DNA from: Larus michahellis
Taxonomy: Eukaryota > Chordata > Aves > Charadriiformes > Laridae
Direction: 5' to 3'
DNA length: 64,000 nucleotides
Assembly: GCF_964199755.1 (NCBI RefSeq)
Contig: NC_133897.1
Span: forward strand, 136,587,625 to 136,651,624
Shown: positions 48,311 to 62,509 of the stretch, in pieces
How positions within the stretch are numbered: the first letter of the stretch is position 1
How the letters are laid out: each line of letters opens with the position of its first letter
Program-made: the position numbers and the translations under genes
Notes under the pieces: generated by a model
What the model was told of the DNA's origin: nothing
The model's input: the letters and a program-made list of their open reading frames with translations, nothing else
Database searches by the model: none

Positions 48311-49997
48311 GTTTATTTGACAAAATGGCTCAGCACAGCTTAAAGCAGTATGAGAGGAGTTCTGAAATGGCACCTGCCTACTTATCCATTTGTAATATTG
48401 ACAGAACATAGATTTGTAGTATGCAGAGTTGACAATTTCCAACCGGATGTTGAAGCACTGATCTCCATGACAGGAATTGTGATCATTAGTTGCCATGCTT
48501 GAAAAGGATGTGGACAGATTCAATGTGGTGAGGTGCAATCAGTCCTGAAATTAATGCATAAATGGAAGAGACACTTTTTCATTATTGCCTACTTTGGGGG
48601 AAACAGTGGGTGCAGTACTGTCAGAGTTCAGACTGATAGATATTGATACAAATCATTTTTATATGATCTGCCTATTTATTAGAATTGCTTTTCTGCTCTC
48701 TATATGGAAGTCCATGATGCATTACATTCTGAACTTCCCAATGTTCAGATTGCTGTTCTCATTGCAAGAAATAATGAAATGGATTCATTACTTTATTCTT
48801 AAAATATTCTGATTTATTTTAGAATATAATCTCTTAAATGATTTCATATACCCCTTTGTTGTCTAGTTCATTTATTTTACTGTAGAAGGGAACACATTAT
48901 ACATATTTTGAAGACAAAAAATTTCAATAAATATTTTAAGAGTATACGAGTACACAAACAGAAACAGGGAAAAGGACCTGAGAAGATAGGAAGTCCAATG
49001 GTGTTTTCAGCATTAGTGACACTCAAGATTGCTAATGTCATGACCAACACAGAAGAATTACTATTACAAGCAACTGTTTCTTGGATAAACATCTATAAAA
49101 CAGAATAATTTTTTGTTGTAGTTTTAGATTTTCTTTCAAAATTATGTTTTGCAAAACAAGGTTCTCTCATTTTGAATTCAAAAGTACAAAGTTGTATCAA
49201 ATAACATTCCATTGGAACCTCAAATTTTGCATATGTGAGGGTTCTCCTTTAAGTATTTATCTTCTGAATTCAGCATATGAAACTGGGAATACCTGAGTGC
49301 TGAAAAAAACTACTGTGAGTTCTCTGGACACAAAGATATTAAAAAGAAATTAACACTACTATAGTGATACAAACTGATTAATAATCATTTATTAGTCTAA
49401 GGCTGTAGTGTTACTTCTGGGCTTCAGGCTAGTATCTCTTTAGAGAGTTATGCTTGTGGAGGAAAAGAAGAAAATATATCCTTCACTGCTAGTTTTAAAA
49501 AGAAATCAAACTATTTTGAAGGTGAATATAGAACACTCAAAGTAGCAGCAGGAGGGCGAAACACTGGTAGGATACACAAGCACAAATGTATCATTAATGT
49601 AAACTGAGAACATCATACCTCTGCTATTTTCAGCTGGGTTTGCCTTCATCTCTACAACATACTTTATTTTTGAGGGAGAGAATTGTACATAATTTTCTTC
49701 CAATTTCTTCCTATGACTTATTACAAAAGTACAATATTTGGGTTATTACCCCTTATCTCTCATGCTTCTCTAATCAATGATTCTTCCGTCATGTTGTATT
49801 GGATCTGTAGTGACTTCACTTCTCTTTTTGGTTGTTTACTTAACACACGTTCTGTAAGGTAAGGTGTTCTTTTCTGCACTAACTTCATGAAATAAATACC
49901 TTCTTATACATGCTTCCTCAAAATAATAATTGTAACTCTTAAAGTTTTTTTCTGCAGTATGCTTTGAACTAATTATTTTTGATGATCTGCTCTTTTC

Positions 49998-51263
49998 TTA
50001 GTCTATGATGATTCTGTTTGCTGCTGGAATCCTCAAGCTCTGTATGTTCAGTACAGCTTGAAGCAAACAGACAGAGCTCATATATTCACGTACTTCACGC
50101 ACAACGGTGGATAGCGATACCAGCTCAGATTCCACAACCAATACAGATTTGTTGATGCAATGCAGTTCCTGGGCTAATGAGACTTGATTCTCAGTGTAGT
50201 TAGCTGAAGTACTGTACAAATTTAGTTGTATTGCTTCTAAATCCAAGACTGACTTACTCAACACTAACTTGATTATCTCTAGTTATGTTCTGCAGTGTTT
50301 ATGGACTTATATTAAAGTTTATAAAGGTTTATACTAAAGAATTTTTCTTGGGCAGTTAATGTTGGGCTGTGTAGCATGAGCTATCGTCTAATTTGTATGG
50401 GTAACAGTCATGGGGCAGGTACTTTTCATGATACACTTTACCTCTGATTGATAGGCTCCTACTTCATACATATATGGAAGAGATCAACAGTAGCTGTTAA
50501 AGTTGTGCGGTTCTTCTCTACCATGCAATACACTGGGCAGCCTCAGAAGTAAAGCAGAAGAAATACAGTGTCAGAAGGATGACTAGACCAATAAAATGCA
50601 GATCCTTTCCTTCAGTCATGCGTACTCACCCTCATATTACTGACATAAGAATAAAAGTCCCTTAATTGGGTGACTAGGAGCACCATTCACATTTGATGGG
50701 AATAATACATTACAGTGATGAGGGCAATTTAAGAATATTGTCTTTCTATAGAATATTTCTGCATTTTATGACTTATGCTAGGAAAGCTGGTATTTGCTTG
50801 ATACAGTGTTAACGTATAAAGAAAAAACAAACCACCATATTCTAGTCTGAGAACAAGTTAAAACAATATAAGTGAAGTCAAAAAGAAAGACAATAATAAC
50901 ACTGATCCAGGGAACATAAGCTTTCTGGTAGTCTATGTGAAAGAAACATTGGTTCTGCTCTTGAACGTTTTCCAAAGCTGCAATAGCAAGTGGTCATATT
51001 TCTCCAGCATCCAGTTTGATAGAGAGCAAGGCTAATGTTCCTTGCTAGTCTAAAGTCACAATGAGATCTACTTCACATGACATTACTTTTGTCATCAAGA
51101 TCAGCACTGAGCAACTTCCTGAGCTGAAAATTATTTTGGCATGTTTTAAAACAAACTGCTCATTAACAGCTTTCTTCAGAGGGAGAACTTGGATGAAAAC
51201 ATTGAACCTGTTCAGATTTTCCAGTAAGACCGCCTTCCAGGCTTCAAGAGCTTGCAGACCTGT
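49998..51263 (-). pseudogene. Doubtful minus-strand coding relic
   Basis: Three open segments lie in one and the same minus-strand frame: 51048-51263 (72 codons, starting TGLQALEAWKAVLLENLNRF), 50778-50993 (including ALENVQEQNQ and a hydrophobic stretch WISVIIVFLFDF), and 49998-50264 (coil-like, with AQELHCINKSVLVVESEL and STVVREVREYM). Only two stops occur in the first 162 codons, where AT-rich chance would give about ten. The region between 50265 and 50777 is not open. I do not recognise the product. Given the number of frames scanned in 64 kb this can still be chance. Confidence 0.18.
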
Positions 51264-51740
51264 TTAGATGAATACTACTTCTCTCAACTGAGGTCTTCCT
51301 CTCTAAGGAAGCTGTGTAACATCCATCCAGGGTTGAAGGAGGAAGCATTCATCAGAACTTGAGACATGTAGAATTAAATAAGGAATGATGAATACATCTA
51401 GGAGGGTTCAAAAATCATGGGCATGCATGGGGAAATTCTGTCTTCCATCCATATTGTATGTACAGAAGATGTTTGTTAAAATAACATGAAAAAAATGTTT
51501 GAAGACATGGATGTGAAAACAGAGTTATTGAAGCTGGTAACCTAAGGTATTTTTTTCTCTTCTACACCTTTCACAACTTTATCTTGTTGACTACTCTACT
51601 TCCTTTTAAAACTCCTCTCCCTGCTTGTCCCTAAAATTTTGGTAGGACTTCTCTCATTGCCCTTTCCGTATGCCCATCTGCCTCACTTTTTCTCCTTCAA
51701 CAGATACTTATTCCAGTGCACTCCATTCCGTAAAGTGTCA
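51264..51740. other. Non-coding stretch, no gene seen
   Basis: Single-copy-looking sequence between the doubtful relic and the CR1. It ends in pyrimidine-rich text before the CR1 tail. Nothing is supported. Confidence 0.5.
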
Positions 51741-52575
51741 TACAATCATAAAGCAGTTTAGGTTGAATGGAACCTCTGGAAGTCATGTAGTCCAACCCCC
51801 TGCTCAAAGAGGTTCAATAAGAGTAGGTTTCTAAACACTGTATCCAGATGAGTTTTGAATTAATATCTCCAACATTATCTCCAAGGGTATCTCCAAGGAA
51901 TGGGGGCAACCTGTTCCTGTAACTGACCAAATTTGTGATAAAGAAAAAAATCCTTAAATGTATTTGAACCTTCCCATGATACAATTGTATCTGTTTTCTA
52001 TTGTCCTATCACTATGCACCCTAAAGAAATTTTTGGCTCCATCTTTTCCATACTCTCCAACTAGGAAAAGAGTATCCTGATCAATCTCTGATAAGCCTTC
52101 TGCTCTTAAGACTGAATATGCCAGTTCTCTCAGCCTATCCCCTTCTGTCATGTACACCTGATTATCTTGATGGCCTTACACTAGACTTTGTCTGGTACAT
52201 CAATGTTTTTCTTTTGCTGCAGAGCTCAGTACTGGACAAAGTACTCTGGATTTGGTTCCACAAGTACTGAAAGAGGCAGGAGGAGGGGTGGAAATATTAC
52301 TTCTCTTTATTGTCTGGCAGCACTCTTGTTAATTGAGCCCGGGTTGTTCTTGGTCTTCTTTGCTGCAAGGGCACACTTCTGATTCGTGTTAAACTTCTTG
52401 TCACCAGGACACCCAAGGCCTTTTCTGCAAAGGTGTTTTTAATCCTGTACTAGATTATTCCTGCCCAGGTGCAGGACTTTACACTTACGTTTGCTGAACT
52501 TCATGAAGTTCCTGTCAGCCCATTTTTCCAGGCTGTCAAGGTCCTCCTGAACAGCAGTCCTATTCTCCAGCAGAG
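51741..52575 (-). mobile_element. CR1 LINE, 5'-truncated, minus strand
   Basis: The left end shows the CR1 3' UTR in reverse (tacaatcataaagcagttta, then catgtagtccaaccccctgc). The ORF2 end follows, with minus-strand text WADRNFMKFSKRKCKVLHLG at about 52450-52525. Frames are broken in several places. More diverged than the copy at 53675, so it inserted earlier. Confidence 0.9.
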
Positions 52576-53674
52576 CGATTAGTACAGAATCTGTACTTTG
52601 AGGCATAAATGTAGAAAAAGGAATTTTCTGTAGTCCACACTTAATAGATTCTCTGTTCATTTTACAGAGGTCTGGTACTTCTCGTTATTTCTGTCACCCT
52701 CTCCACCTTAAAAGGGGATCAGTAAACAGAGATACTTATGTCTCTTCTGACTTGAGAAGTATACTTTAAACAAAGGATTTGTTGGTGTAGCACAGCTGCA
52801 TGGTCTTGGCTCAGTTTTACTGAAAAAAAGTTGTTGGTGTAGCATAAGAAAATAGACAAGCTAAAAGTATATAAGACAAAAAGGTAAAAAAAAGACAATA
52901 TTGTGATTGTTGAGACAGTGGTCATTAGCAGCTCAAGGACTCAAGAAAAGAAAGAGTTACCTAAAAGAGTAAAAAAATTAAAAAGGTCCTCAATGAACAG
53001 GATGATGCTGATTAATATATTCCTAGCAGCAATGGAGGTTGACCTTTCCCCACCTGGCAGATGACTGCCTGGTCACAGAGATTGGTTGGTTGTCCCATTG
53101 GGTTTTGTGAGTAAATTAATGCTTGGTCTAGAACATATTAGTTCCAGACACTTGGTCTTTGAGCATTAGCCAATAGACAATTGTACTGTGCTTTAAATTG
53201 TGCTTATCTTGCTTTCAGAGTCACTGTCTGGCAAAGAATATCCAAGGAAAAGAGACCCAGAGAGGGAGGATTACAGAAACAGCATTACAAGAAGATTGTT
53301 GCAGACCATGTAAATGTTCGGTCTGAAGGTCTTGATGTGCTTTACAAAGATAGCAAAGATGAGAACATATGCTGCATGGTTGCCTCTTCCTACACCAGGG
53401 AGTTTGCCTAAGTAGTTTCCATCTCCTTCCCAGCTTGGTTTCGTTTTCTCTAGCAAGAGTGTATGACAATCGGGAGCAGCAGCTTACTTGCTGCATGTCA
53501 AGGACAGAATGCAGGTCTTACCTTCCCAGCAAATGAGAAAGCAGATAAGAGATAAATCCACCTCCTGCAGCATTAAATGTTTTCATTTTTGACTGGATGA
53601 AAAAAAACCCAAACAAAAAAACAATGGAAAAGTCTGCTGTTCACTATCTTTGATTTTGAACAAACCATTCTTCA
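52576..53674. other. Spacer between two CR1 copies, possibly an unclassified repeat
   Basis: About 1.1 kb without a supported gene. The 12-base word gttggtgtagca occurs at 52781 and 52833. The part from about 53030 to 53460 is G+C-richer and LTR-like in texture, with an acceptor-like ttgcttatcttgctttcag before a 64-codon open stretch, but I cannot assign it. Confidence 0.35.
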
Positions 53675-54614
53675 TAATAGAATCATAGAATCATAGGGTT
53701 GGAAGGGATCTCTGGAGATCATCTAGTCCAACCCTCCTGCCAGAGCAGGGTCACCTAGAGCAGGTGGCACAGGAACACCTCCAGGCTGGTTTTGAATGTC
53801 TCCAGAGTTGGAGACTCCACCACCTCTCTGGGAAGTGTGTTCCAGTGCTCTGCCACCCTCAAAGTAAAGAAGTTCCTCCTCATGATTAGGTGGAACTTCC
53901 TATGCTCAAGTTTGTGCCCATTACCTCTTGTCCTGTCACTGGGCACCACTGAAAAGAGCCTGGCCCCATCCTCCTGACACCCACCCTTTAAGTATTTATA
54001 AGCATTGATAAGATCCCCCCTCAGTCGTCTTTTTTCCAGACTGAAGAGACCCAAATCCCTCAGTCTTTCTTCATAAGAGAGGTGTTCGAGTCCCCTAATC
54101 ATCTTGGTAGCTCTCTGATGCACCCTCTCCAGCAGTTCCCTGTCCTTCTTGAACTGGGGAGCCCAGAACTGGACACAGTACTCCAGGTGCGGCCTCACCA
54201 AGGTAGAGTAGAGGGGGAGGATGACCTCCCTCGACCTGCTGGTCACACTCTTCTTGATGCACCCCAGGATGCCATTGGCCTTTTTGGCCACAAGGGCACA
54301 TCGCTGGCTCATGGTCATCCTGTTGTCCACCAGGACTCCCAGGTCCCTTTCAGCTGAGCTGCTCTCCAGCAGGTCAGCCCCCAACCTGTCCTGGTGCATG
54401 GGGTTATTCCTCCCCAGGTGCAGCACCCTACACTTGCCCTTATTGAATTTCATAAGGTTCCTCTTTGCCCAACTCTCCAGCTTGTCCAGGTCTCTCTGTA
54501 TGGCGGCACAGCCTTCCGGTGTGTCAGCCAACCCCCCCAGCTTTGTGTCATCAGCGAACTTGCTGAGGGTGCACTCTATCCCCTCGTCCAGGTCATTGAT
54601 GAATATATTGAATC
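53675..54614 (-). mobile_element. Young avian CR1 LINE, 5'-truncated, minus strand
   Basis: The left end has two perfect tail octamer units (agaatcatagaatcataggg) and the canonical 3' UTR (ggttggaagggatctctgga). The body is the last quarter of ORF2 in a single open frame. It ends at about 54614, inside the reverse-transcriptase C-terminal part. It is the least diverged repeat in the window and clear evidence that the sequence is avian. Confidence 0.96.
53755..54531 (-). CDS. CR1 ORF2 C-terminal fragment (reverse transcriptase end), open
   Basis: The 258 open codons lie inside the CR1 copy, without stop or frameshift. They correspond to the region after the catalytic reverse-transcriptase core: [20 protein letters not shown] near residues 27-46, [20 protein letters not shown] in the middle, and a C-terminal block with [20 protein letters not shown] and [20 protein letters not shown]. 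The catalytic YXDD motif and the N-terminal endonuclease domain are missing through 5' truncation, so the piece cannot be an active enzyme. Intactness only reflects recent insertion. The Met at the start is internal to the original ORF and not a real initiator. Confidence 0.93.
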   Translation of the reverse strand: MADTPEGCAAIQRDLDKLESWAKRNLMKFNKGKCRVLHLGRNNPMHQDRLGADLLESSSAERDLGVLVDNRMTMSQRCALVAKKANGILGCIKKSVTSRSREVILPLYSTLVRPHLEYCVQFWAPQFKKDRELLERVHQRATKMIRGLEHLSYEERLRDLGLFSLEKRRLRGDLINAYKYLKGGCQEDGARLFSVVPSDRTRGNGHKLEHRKFHLIMRRNFFTLRVAEHWNTLPREVVESPTLETFKTSLEVFLCHLL

Positions 54615-56321
54615 CTCAGTCTTCTGCTGTAATTAGGAGCAATTTTGTGATCTTCCTTATTCCTCTTCTTTGAGGACACAACAGCAAGGAGAGAGTAGTC
54701 TTCTCATCTCTAAAAGTTTCCTCTACAAGCCAAAAGATTACCTTAACTGTTCCCCTTCTTGTCCGCTTCCTTTTGCACTTAGTACTTGGAAGAGTATGGA
54801 ACTGATTTTAAGCACTGTAAGGAAATATTTGAGCCACATTATTCATATAAATTATTTTATCTCTTGATTTATGTAATTTGTGTGCCTGAAGTGGGTGATT
54901 TGTTTCATTGAGATCACTATAAGAAAAAACCCCAAACAACGTTAAAATTAAGCATTAATAATTCATACATTTTTTAGACATTTGTTTCAGTTAAATAAAA
55001 TAGAAATGTAGCCACATAAAAATCCATACAGTTTTAAGCTGATTAGATCAATAAAGTATGATCTCACGAAGGATTTTATTATTATTCTTCCTTTCTATGC
55101 TAACTGCCTTCAGAAAAACAGTTTCTGTACATATTTTGTTTTGGAATACTGCAAAACTGTTAAGTGTATTTATTATAATATCATTCAAAATATTCTATTA
55201 GTTCAAATGAACTTTGTTAAGATTTAGTATTACAGATAATTATAAAAATGATAACAAATAAGAGTAAACCTAAACATTCTTTCCGGATGGTTTAACTTGG
55301 ATAAAATATTGGCATCAACCTTCATAATGGAATAAAATATTTCAACTTCTTTTTTTAAATCTGCTGATTTCATTAAAAAGTGTTTCTAGAACTTACAGCT
55401 GCAGAGGTGAATCTGGAGATGCTCATGTCATGATACCCATCTCAGTCTATGAAGACCTTGAAAAAGTAGTTGCGAGGAAACCAGTACTTAAAGGAAGTGT
55501 TTTATATGTGCTAATTTTTTCAGTGAAATGATGAAACATGGCAAGTGTCTTTTAATGGGTGTTGGCAGAAAAGTAAGACAAAGGCTTGAAACAGAACAAG
55601 TCTGAAAGTATAAAAAGAAAGGGGAACTTAAAAAAAACCACATGTACTTACAATCTGAACATCACCATCTGTTGCCAGCAGCATCTTATTTTTCCATGCC
55701 ACTAGGAAGAATTAATCTTTAGGCCCAACTTGGGAGAACTTCAATATAAAGCTAACAAGACACACCCGTCTATGTCATCTTAATAAATCTCTCACACCAG
55801 TGCCTCTAAATAAGCGATATGAGCCAGAATGAAAAATTAAAGTATGTGTTCATTAAATTTAACTTCATTATGAAGTTTGCAAAATCTGGAGCAAGGCTAG
55901 CTACTGAGAAGGAACTAGTATATAGTTAATCCAACATATGTTCCCTTCTGATTAAAGGAAAATATAATCAGACAATTTGAATATGTAGTACCATATCCAC
56001 ACAATAATGTAGATTTTTACAACTGAAAAATAGAAACTGTGCTTATTGAAAATTGTCTTGCAATGTTATTACATATATTACTGTTCTGATACTAAAAATC
56101 CCCTAAAAATTCAATATGCGTAAGTCCCATATTCTTCCAACTGTATCAAGAGTGAGGAAGGTAAAGAATGAACTGGGAAAGCTACATCCTGGTTTAAAAA
56201 AAAAATGACATCTGACTTTGAATTAAAACTGTCCTAGAATTGTAACCACTGTAGAATTGAAGTCACAACCAATTTTCACATAGTTAATAAAAGCTGCTCA
56301 CAAATTGAAGTTGGGGATACA

Positions 56322-56342
56322 AAAAAAAAAAAAAAAAGAAAA
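56322..56342. repeat. Poly-A tract
   Basis: A run of about 17 A is followed by gaaaa. It is not clearly the tail of any recognised retroposon. Confidence 0.85.
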
Positions 56343-59300
56343 GATTTTTGATGCAGCTTTAGTTGGAAGGCAGATTTATTTATTAATGTTATCTCTTGTA
56401 GCTTCCTTTCCCTCTCATGAGGGGTGGAGGGTGCAATTTCAGTGATTCTGCTGTAATTCTTCTATAACTCTTCCACAGGTGCTTTAATGTCAATCAATCC
56501 TGTCTCTCTGTAGAAACTGACTGCCCCCCTAGCACCGCATTCAATTCATATTGAATTCTATTGCTGTATTAAAGGGACAGTTGGCTGGCAAGAGGAGGAC
56601 AGGGTTGATTGCCTAGGCTTCTGTGCAAGAATTACAGTAGAATTACAACACAGATGCAGGAACTGTAGCCTGTTGCTCCATGGAGGAGTTTGAATGGAAA
56701 TGGTGCTGGGAGAGAGGAAGTGCACCTATCAGAGACATTGCTCATTGTAGGAAAGTCTCCCTTAAATTAATCCTTATCAAAAACAATGTGGGAAAAAATG
56801 ATGAAACCTAAACCTCATTTTGAAGTACAGTGGTTTTGAAAAAGAATAAAAAATAATTAAAAGATACGGTCCTTTTAAAACTGTTTGAAAAACTGTTTTT
56901 CTAAGGACTGTAGAAATGTTATACTGATCTGACAGTAGTACTACTCTATAGCTTTGATGATCTAAATATCAGGGATATATTAAAAGCTAAATAGCAGGTT
57001 TTGTGAGTAGAAACAGTTAAAGTGTATTCATTAGAACATAGTTTGTCATTTCCATCCTGATTCTTCATTCCAATGACAGTTTAAAAACCACACGTATATA
57101 GTTTCCTTAAAGTGGTATTGCTGAATTTAAGTACAGAATAAGTAGATATTTTAGGGAAATTTCAGATATGTTATTAACATCCACAGACAAAAATCGCTTA
57201 CTTTAAAACCAGACAAATCTTGATTTTTTTTCCAAATGTCTTCTGGAAGTGATTTAACAGAATTTTAATGCTTCTGAGTTAATAAATTTGTATTATCATA
57301 GTTATATTTTAAGATAGTAGGATCATTACTGCATATGGGGGCATAGTATAATAATTCAAAAACCTCACTGACTATCGTCTCTTTAATTTGCTGTGTTATG
57401 AAATTCACAAAGATATTGCCTATGCTATGAGAGATACATTTAGTAAAAGATTTATATTATCCATCTATATCAGTATCTTCAAAGTATTTTTGCAGTATGT
57501 CTTAGCTTTCAGCTGCTTCTATTTCATTTTGTGATACAGTAGTGATCATATATGATATTATATAAAATATGTTAACTCAGTAGCTTCTTCCATCTAAAGC
57601 TTACAATGTAGAATACTTGTTTCTATGACTTGCAGCTTATTACTGTTGTTACTATTTTACCTCTTGGTCCCAATTCTGTTATTGTTGTAACTATTTAATT
57701 TTTTTTCCTCTTTGTCAGTTTCAGACAGTTTTGCTCCCTGAAATAAATAAGGTGTACTATACATTCAGATCAATAGGTAATAAAATTTAGCAGGATTTAT
57801 TCTTGTTAAAAAATACCTGCCCCAGAACAGGCTATATATAAATTTTTTTACAGAAAGAGTAGTACAGGCTTTGATTAAGTGTTCCCCAAACTAATAGTAC
57901 AGTTAGCAGTTCTCTAGTAACTTGACTTATACTTTTTGGTGTGGGTATGGGTAATGTTACTCAAACCAGACTTTGGAATATCTAGAAACCTTTGATCTCC
58001 CTGATCATTGCTACTATATGCACAGCTGTGTGATTGCCACACAGTTATGACTGCATAGATTAATGTTCTTCTTCTGGCAAGGAAAAAATTCCTGAGATCC
58101 TGAAATGCGTGTGTTTTTGACACAAAGACAGAGAGGATCCAGCAGTTCTTTGTTCTGGTGCTTATTTACTCTCATTGCTAAATTATTAACTCCTCCACTC
58201 TGGAAAGTCCATTGGAATTACTTCATCCTATACATGTCACTTGTGTTTTGTTGTTTGAACAAGATAGTTCACCAGGCGACACTACATAACACGCTGTTTG
58301 CCTAATCTGCGCTTAGCATTATACTTCTTCACTCCGCAGAATGACTTGACAGAAATAGTGCCAATCCAAATGGTGAGCTAAATAATTTCAATGCTTAAAT
58401 TTCAGGCACACTTCAGGCACATGAGAAGGTTCAAGTAATCTCTTTTGATGAGGTAGGTCTGCAGCATGTGGCTCCAGACTGGGAGAATCACAGATGTGGC
58501 TTTCCAAATGATGGGAGTTCTGTTCGTGTTTCCTCCTCTTTCTTTACTCCTTCACTTGCCTTACCACCACAGACCTCAGTTTCATGCCACTTCATTGCTA
58601 CCTCTGTTGACCTGGTATAGCTGTGGACTTGAAAAGGGATAGCACACCACCTGCTGAGAAGGGCCCAACCATAGAAAGAAGGTTCTATTTTTAACCCAAT
58701 GAGTTTTCCCATCCAGTTCATCATGTTTCCACAGAAGGATCTGGACTGACAGAATGCAGAGAGTGTAGTAAGGCAACTTAAACTAACATTTCTTTTTAAT
58801 ATTGCTATCGCTTTCTATTAACCTATTGCCATCACGTTGAGCTGAGGCAGGAAAAAGTTGTCATGGTCTTTTTGGGAAACACAAGGTCCCAGAACCACAT
58901 CAGGGAACTAGGAAACAGGGTTTTTTCCTGGGAATTGACACCTTTACCATGACTGGCTTCTACCTTATCCAATAATTCTCTTAATAGAATCATCACAAAT
59001 CATATGATACTATATTTACTTTCTTGATGAAAGCCTAATAATAAGAGTCTGGTATGTATCTCAGATGAAATGCTGGTAGAAACATATCCATTGTTTCTTA
59101 TTTATTAAGTTTCATATTTGTTCAGTTCTAGCTATTAGTATGTGGTTTCTTCAAACTGGTTAGTGTCTCATAAAGTATCTGGAAGCTTCTTACATAAATA
59201 TTAAGCAACAGGGATATCAGCGTGGCACCAAGAATTACTCTCTCACACAAAAATTTCATGGAAGAGGAACGATTACTATCAATCCGCTTAAGATTTCTCC

Positions 59301-62300
59301 AGAAGAGAACAAAGCCAGAGAAAAGCACTTATCTTTATCAAATCTTATAACCAAACATAGGAACTGCTTTGACAATGAAATTAAGTTTGTTCTATAAATA
59401 TTGACTGGTATTACTGATGGTTTATTATTTGCTTCTTTATTGACTGACTCCTGGAATGGGGTTTGCTTGTTTTGTTTTGTTTTTATTTTTCTCCAAGACT
59501 GTTGTCAGACTACATTTACGGTTTTGTGGAAGAGTGGAGGACTCAGGCTACTAAAGTTAATTTCCTTGGCCTGGTTTTTCATAAGGCTAGGTACAAATTA
59601 TATGCAGTCTTGCATTAAAAAAAAAAAAGGAAAAAGATAAAAAGAAAAAAAGTGTTACCTAGGTAATCAAAATCCTTTAGTATTAGTCAACAGTTATTTT
59701 ATTTTTGCGGTATAAAGACTGCCCCTGTTTCTTTTCAGAATTTCGAACAGACATACTTGTTGAATGGATTTCATCATCTCTGTCTACTAATACACCTATA
59801 CGATTTGGAAGATTTTGTTCTTTGCTAGAGTTTTTGTTTGATTTTTCCCCCTCAGAAGCTAGACCTTATTTTTCTTAGTACTGGGACCCAAGATTTTAGT
59901 GTACGATCTTCAGTTTCTGGTATCAATTCTGTGCTTTTAATAATGTCCTAGTTTTATTGATTGCTTAATATTTTCCCATTTGATTTCAAATTTCTACCTT
60001 CACTTTAATTCACCAAATTTTTCCTGTTTCTTGAGAGAGGGTGTTTTCTTATCTGCAAGTTTTGCTTGAACTCGATGGCAGTTCTTTTCTCTCAAAGATA
60101 TCACAAAGCACAGGTGTAAGAAATTCTTGCTTTCTCGCTTGGTTTCTCAGGGGAAGTTACGTTAGTTATTATTCTGTTACTTGAACTCTTAAACATATAA
60201 GGAAGGTCATTCAGAAGTCTAATGAGAAAGCATATGACATTATGCTTTCAGTATGCATTTTCACCTTTACTGGAAGGATTTATTTGTATGCAAGTTACAT
60301 TCCCTTGTCAGTTAACCAGAGGTAAAACTGTGTAAGCTCTCTAATGTGGATGCCACAATACCGTATGAAAATAAAATATATATGTACTGATTAGGCTTTA
60401 TCTGTTCAGAAAAGGTTTCATAGTGTAGCTTTCTTCCATTTTGACTGTACAAGTACAGTTAAAAAAAAAAGTGATCAATTTGCTTTGCTTTAATCTGAGT
60501 CATATCTGAACTGTAGAATTAGGTGGGAAGGTGTTTTATGTCGTCACTTTTATGCATTGAACTTTGATCTTTTTCACTGCATACAGTTGGGTCCGTATCA
60601 GCTTTTAGCATGTATAGTCTTAGATTTAACAAAATTCTGTAACAGACTACAAAAGCAAATCATTTATAGCATATTATGACATTCGATTGTTTCTTTACTA
60701 TCTGAAAATAAAAACCTATCAGTGAGATAGTGCAAAAAAGACATAACAGAGTGAGTATATTAATAGTGCAATGTTGCAGTATTTTCCACAAAAGAATGTG
60801 AATATGCTATAAAAGCATATGGCAGAATTTGTGTGACTCTTTTAATAATGACCTATTACATGCCTCACTGTTACCTCCACAAAACCCGTGTGTGCATGAG
60901 ACTAGTCTGGACAATGTTAGTAATGGCTTCAGCTAACGTGAGATGCAGACTGGGATATAGACAGGACTTGTCTGGTTTACACTCATTCTAAAGAAAAATA
61001 AAGAAAGCATAGCAGTTTGGAGGAAGTAATTGAGGCTGAAAATAACTCCTCTGAGATTTATTTGATGTTCCTTACTTAGAATTCCAAGTTAGTGTAGTTT
61101 TGGAAATTCAACTGTTACTGGTTGATCATTTCACAACAATTATCAGGGTGCTTTCTTTTCTCCTACCTACTTAGGAAGTTATAACCTTTTCTGCCAGATA
61201 TGGGTATTATAGCTATCCACACCCTTATCATCTCTTAATCGGACTACTGAGAGGACTCTGTAAAAATATTCCTATTGAGTCTATACAGAGACTGAAGCTG
61301 GAGTTGGATGTGCTGGTCTTGTGACATCTGTAACAGGTTAAAATGTTGTGTGTCTATCGCACTCATCTCTCATTTGTCGGTTTTCTTTCCCCCCCTTCAG
61401 AAGTTACCACTTCATCAGCCCGCCTTTATGTGACATTCTAATCAAGTTCTACCAAAATGAGCAAAACCTCATTATTTTAAAATATATAAGGCTATTTGTA
61501 TTGTCTAGACAGTATCTTTTTGGAGAGCCGTGATACATGCACATCTGCCAGCAAAGCAGAGAAGGTTGAATTAGGAAGCAGTGAACTCCACTGTGCGACC
61601 TGGGAAAGATACCCTCCTTGCAGAGCTCCACTGCAGCCACAGCAGTTTGCCTCACCAAGCTGATGTGGTCTATAGCAGCCTTCAGTAAGCCTTCACTGGC
61701 TAAGTCTTCTTTTTCACGTGCTGCTTAATATGTGTCTTTTGACTTTAAAACACTACTTGAGCTATGCCTTTCATTACCTTAAAGTTTTTCTCACTTTTTC
61801 ACAAATGAAAAGGGAATAAATTTATCTACCCTTTTTTGTACTTTGAGTATCTACAGGTAAAAGTGCTCTACAGCATTTTATGATGATTTGTTAATACACC
61901 ACCAGAAAGCATTCTCTGATATGCAACTTGAACTTTTCCATTCTTACTTTAATCCTATTACTGCTGTTTAAATCCCTGTTTATCACCCTGAGTGATTCTT
62001 TTCCTGTCTTGGATTTACACTCCCAAGATATTCAGAAACTGTTATCAAGTCCCCCCATTTCAGCAAAGAGTGAGCCATGGTATATTATACATATTTAATC
62101 ATTTTAATTCTGTATTCCTCTACCTGCCCTACAGTTTTGTGATAGTTTGTATTGTCAAAAACATCTTTTCTGGGTAACATCTTAGTTTCTGGGTAGAGTT
62201 TTGGTAATAAGAAACCTACAAAACAGCATGCATTTCAATTCTGCTTCTTCTTGGGTGACACAATGGAAGTTAAATAGCTGATTTTATACTGGGTACAAAG

Positions 62301-62509
62301 AGAAGGGCTACTAGGCTATCCTATAATGTGTCTCTCTCCTTTAAAAACAACCAAAACCAACAGTGCCTTTATTATTTGTGTCTGTAATGTTAATTAAGTT
62401 CTGTTACAAATACTCGTCCAATTCACTGCTGTGATCAGTCCAATAATTGTTAGCATTTAATGGCTGTATTATCATAATATGTAGAAACCCAACTCGGCAA
62501 CTCAGATCC

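Larger units (their letters stand above)
42751..49990. other. Non-coding stretch, no gene supported
   Basis: About 7.2 kb. Frames at 44037-44366 (minus, 109 codons) and 46373-46759 (minus, 128 codons) lack motifs and are within what chance gives in 64 kb. It contains a 28-base palindrome, a hairpin and short direct repeats listed separately. No clear poly(A) region for the coiled-coil gene was identified. Confidence 0.5.
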
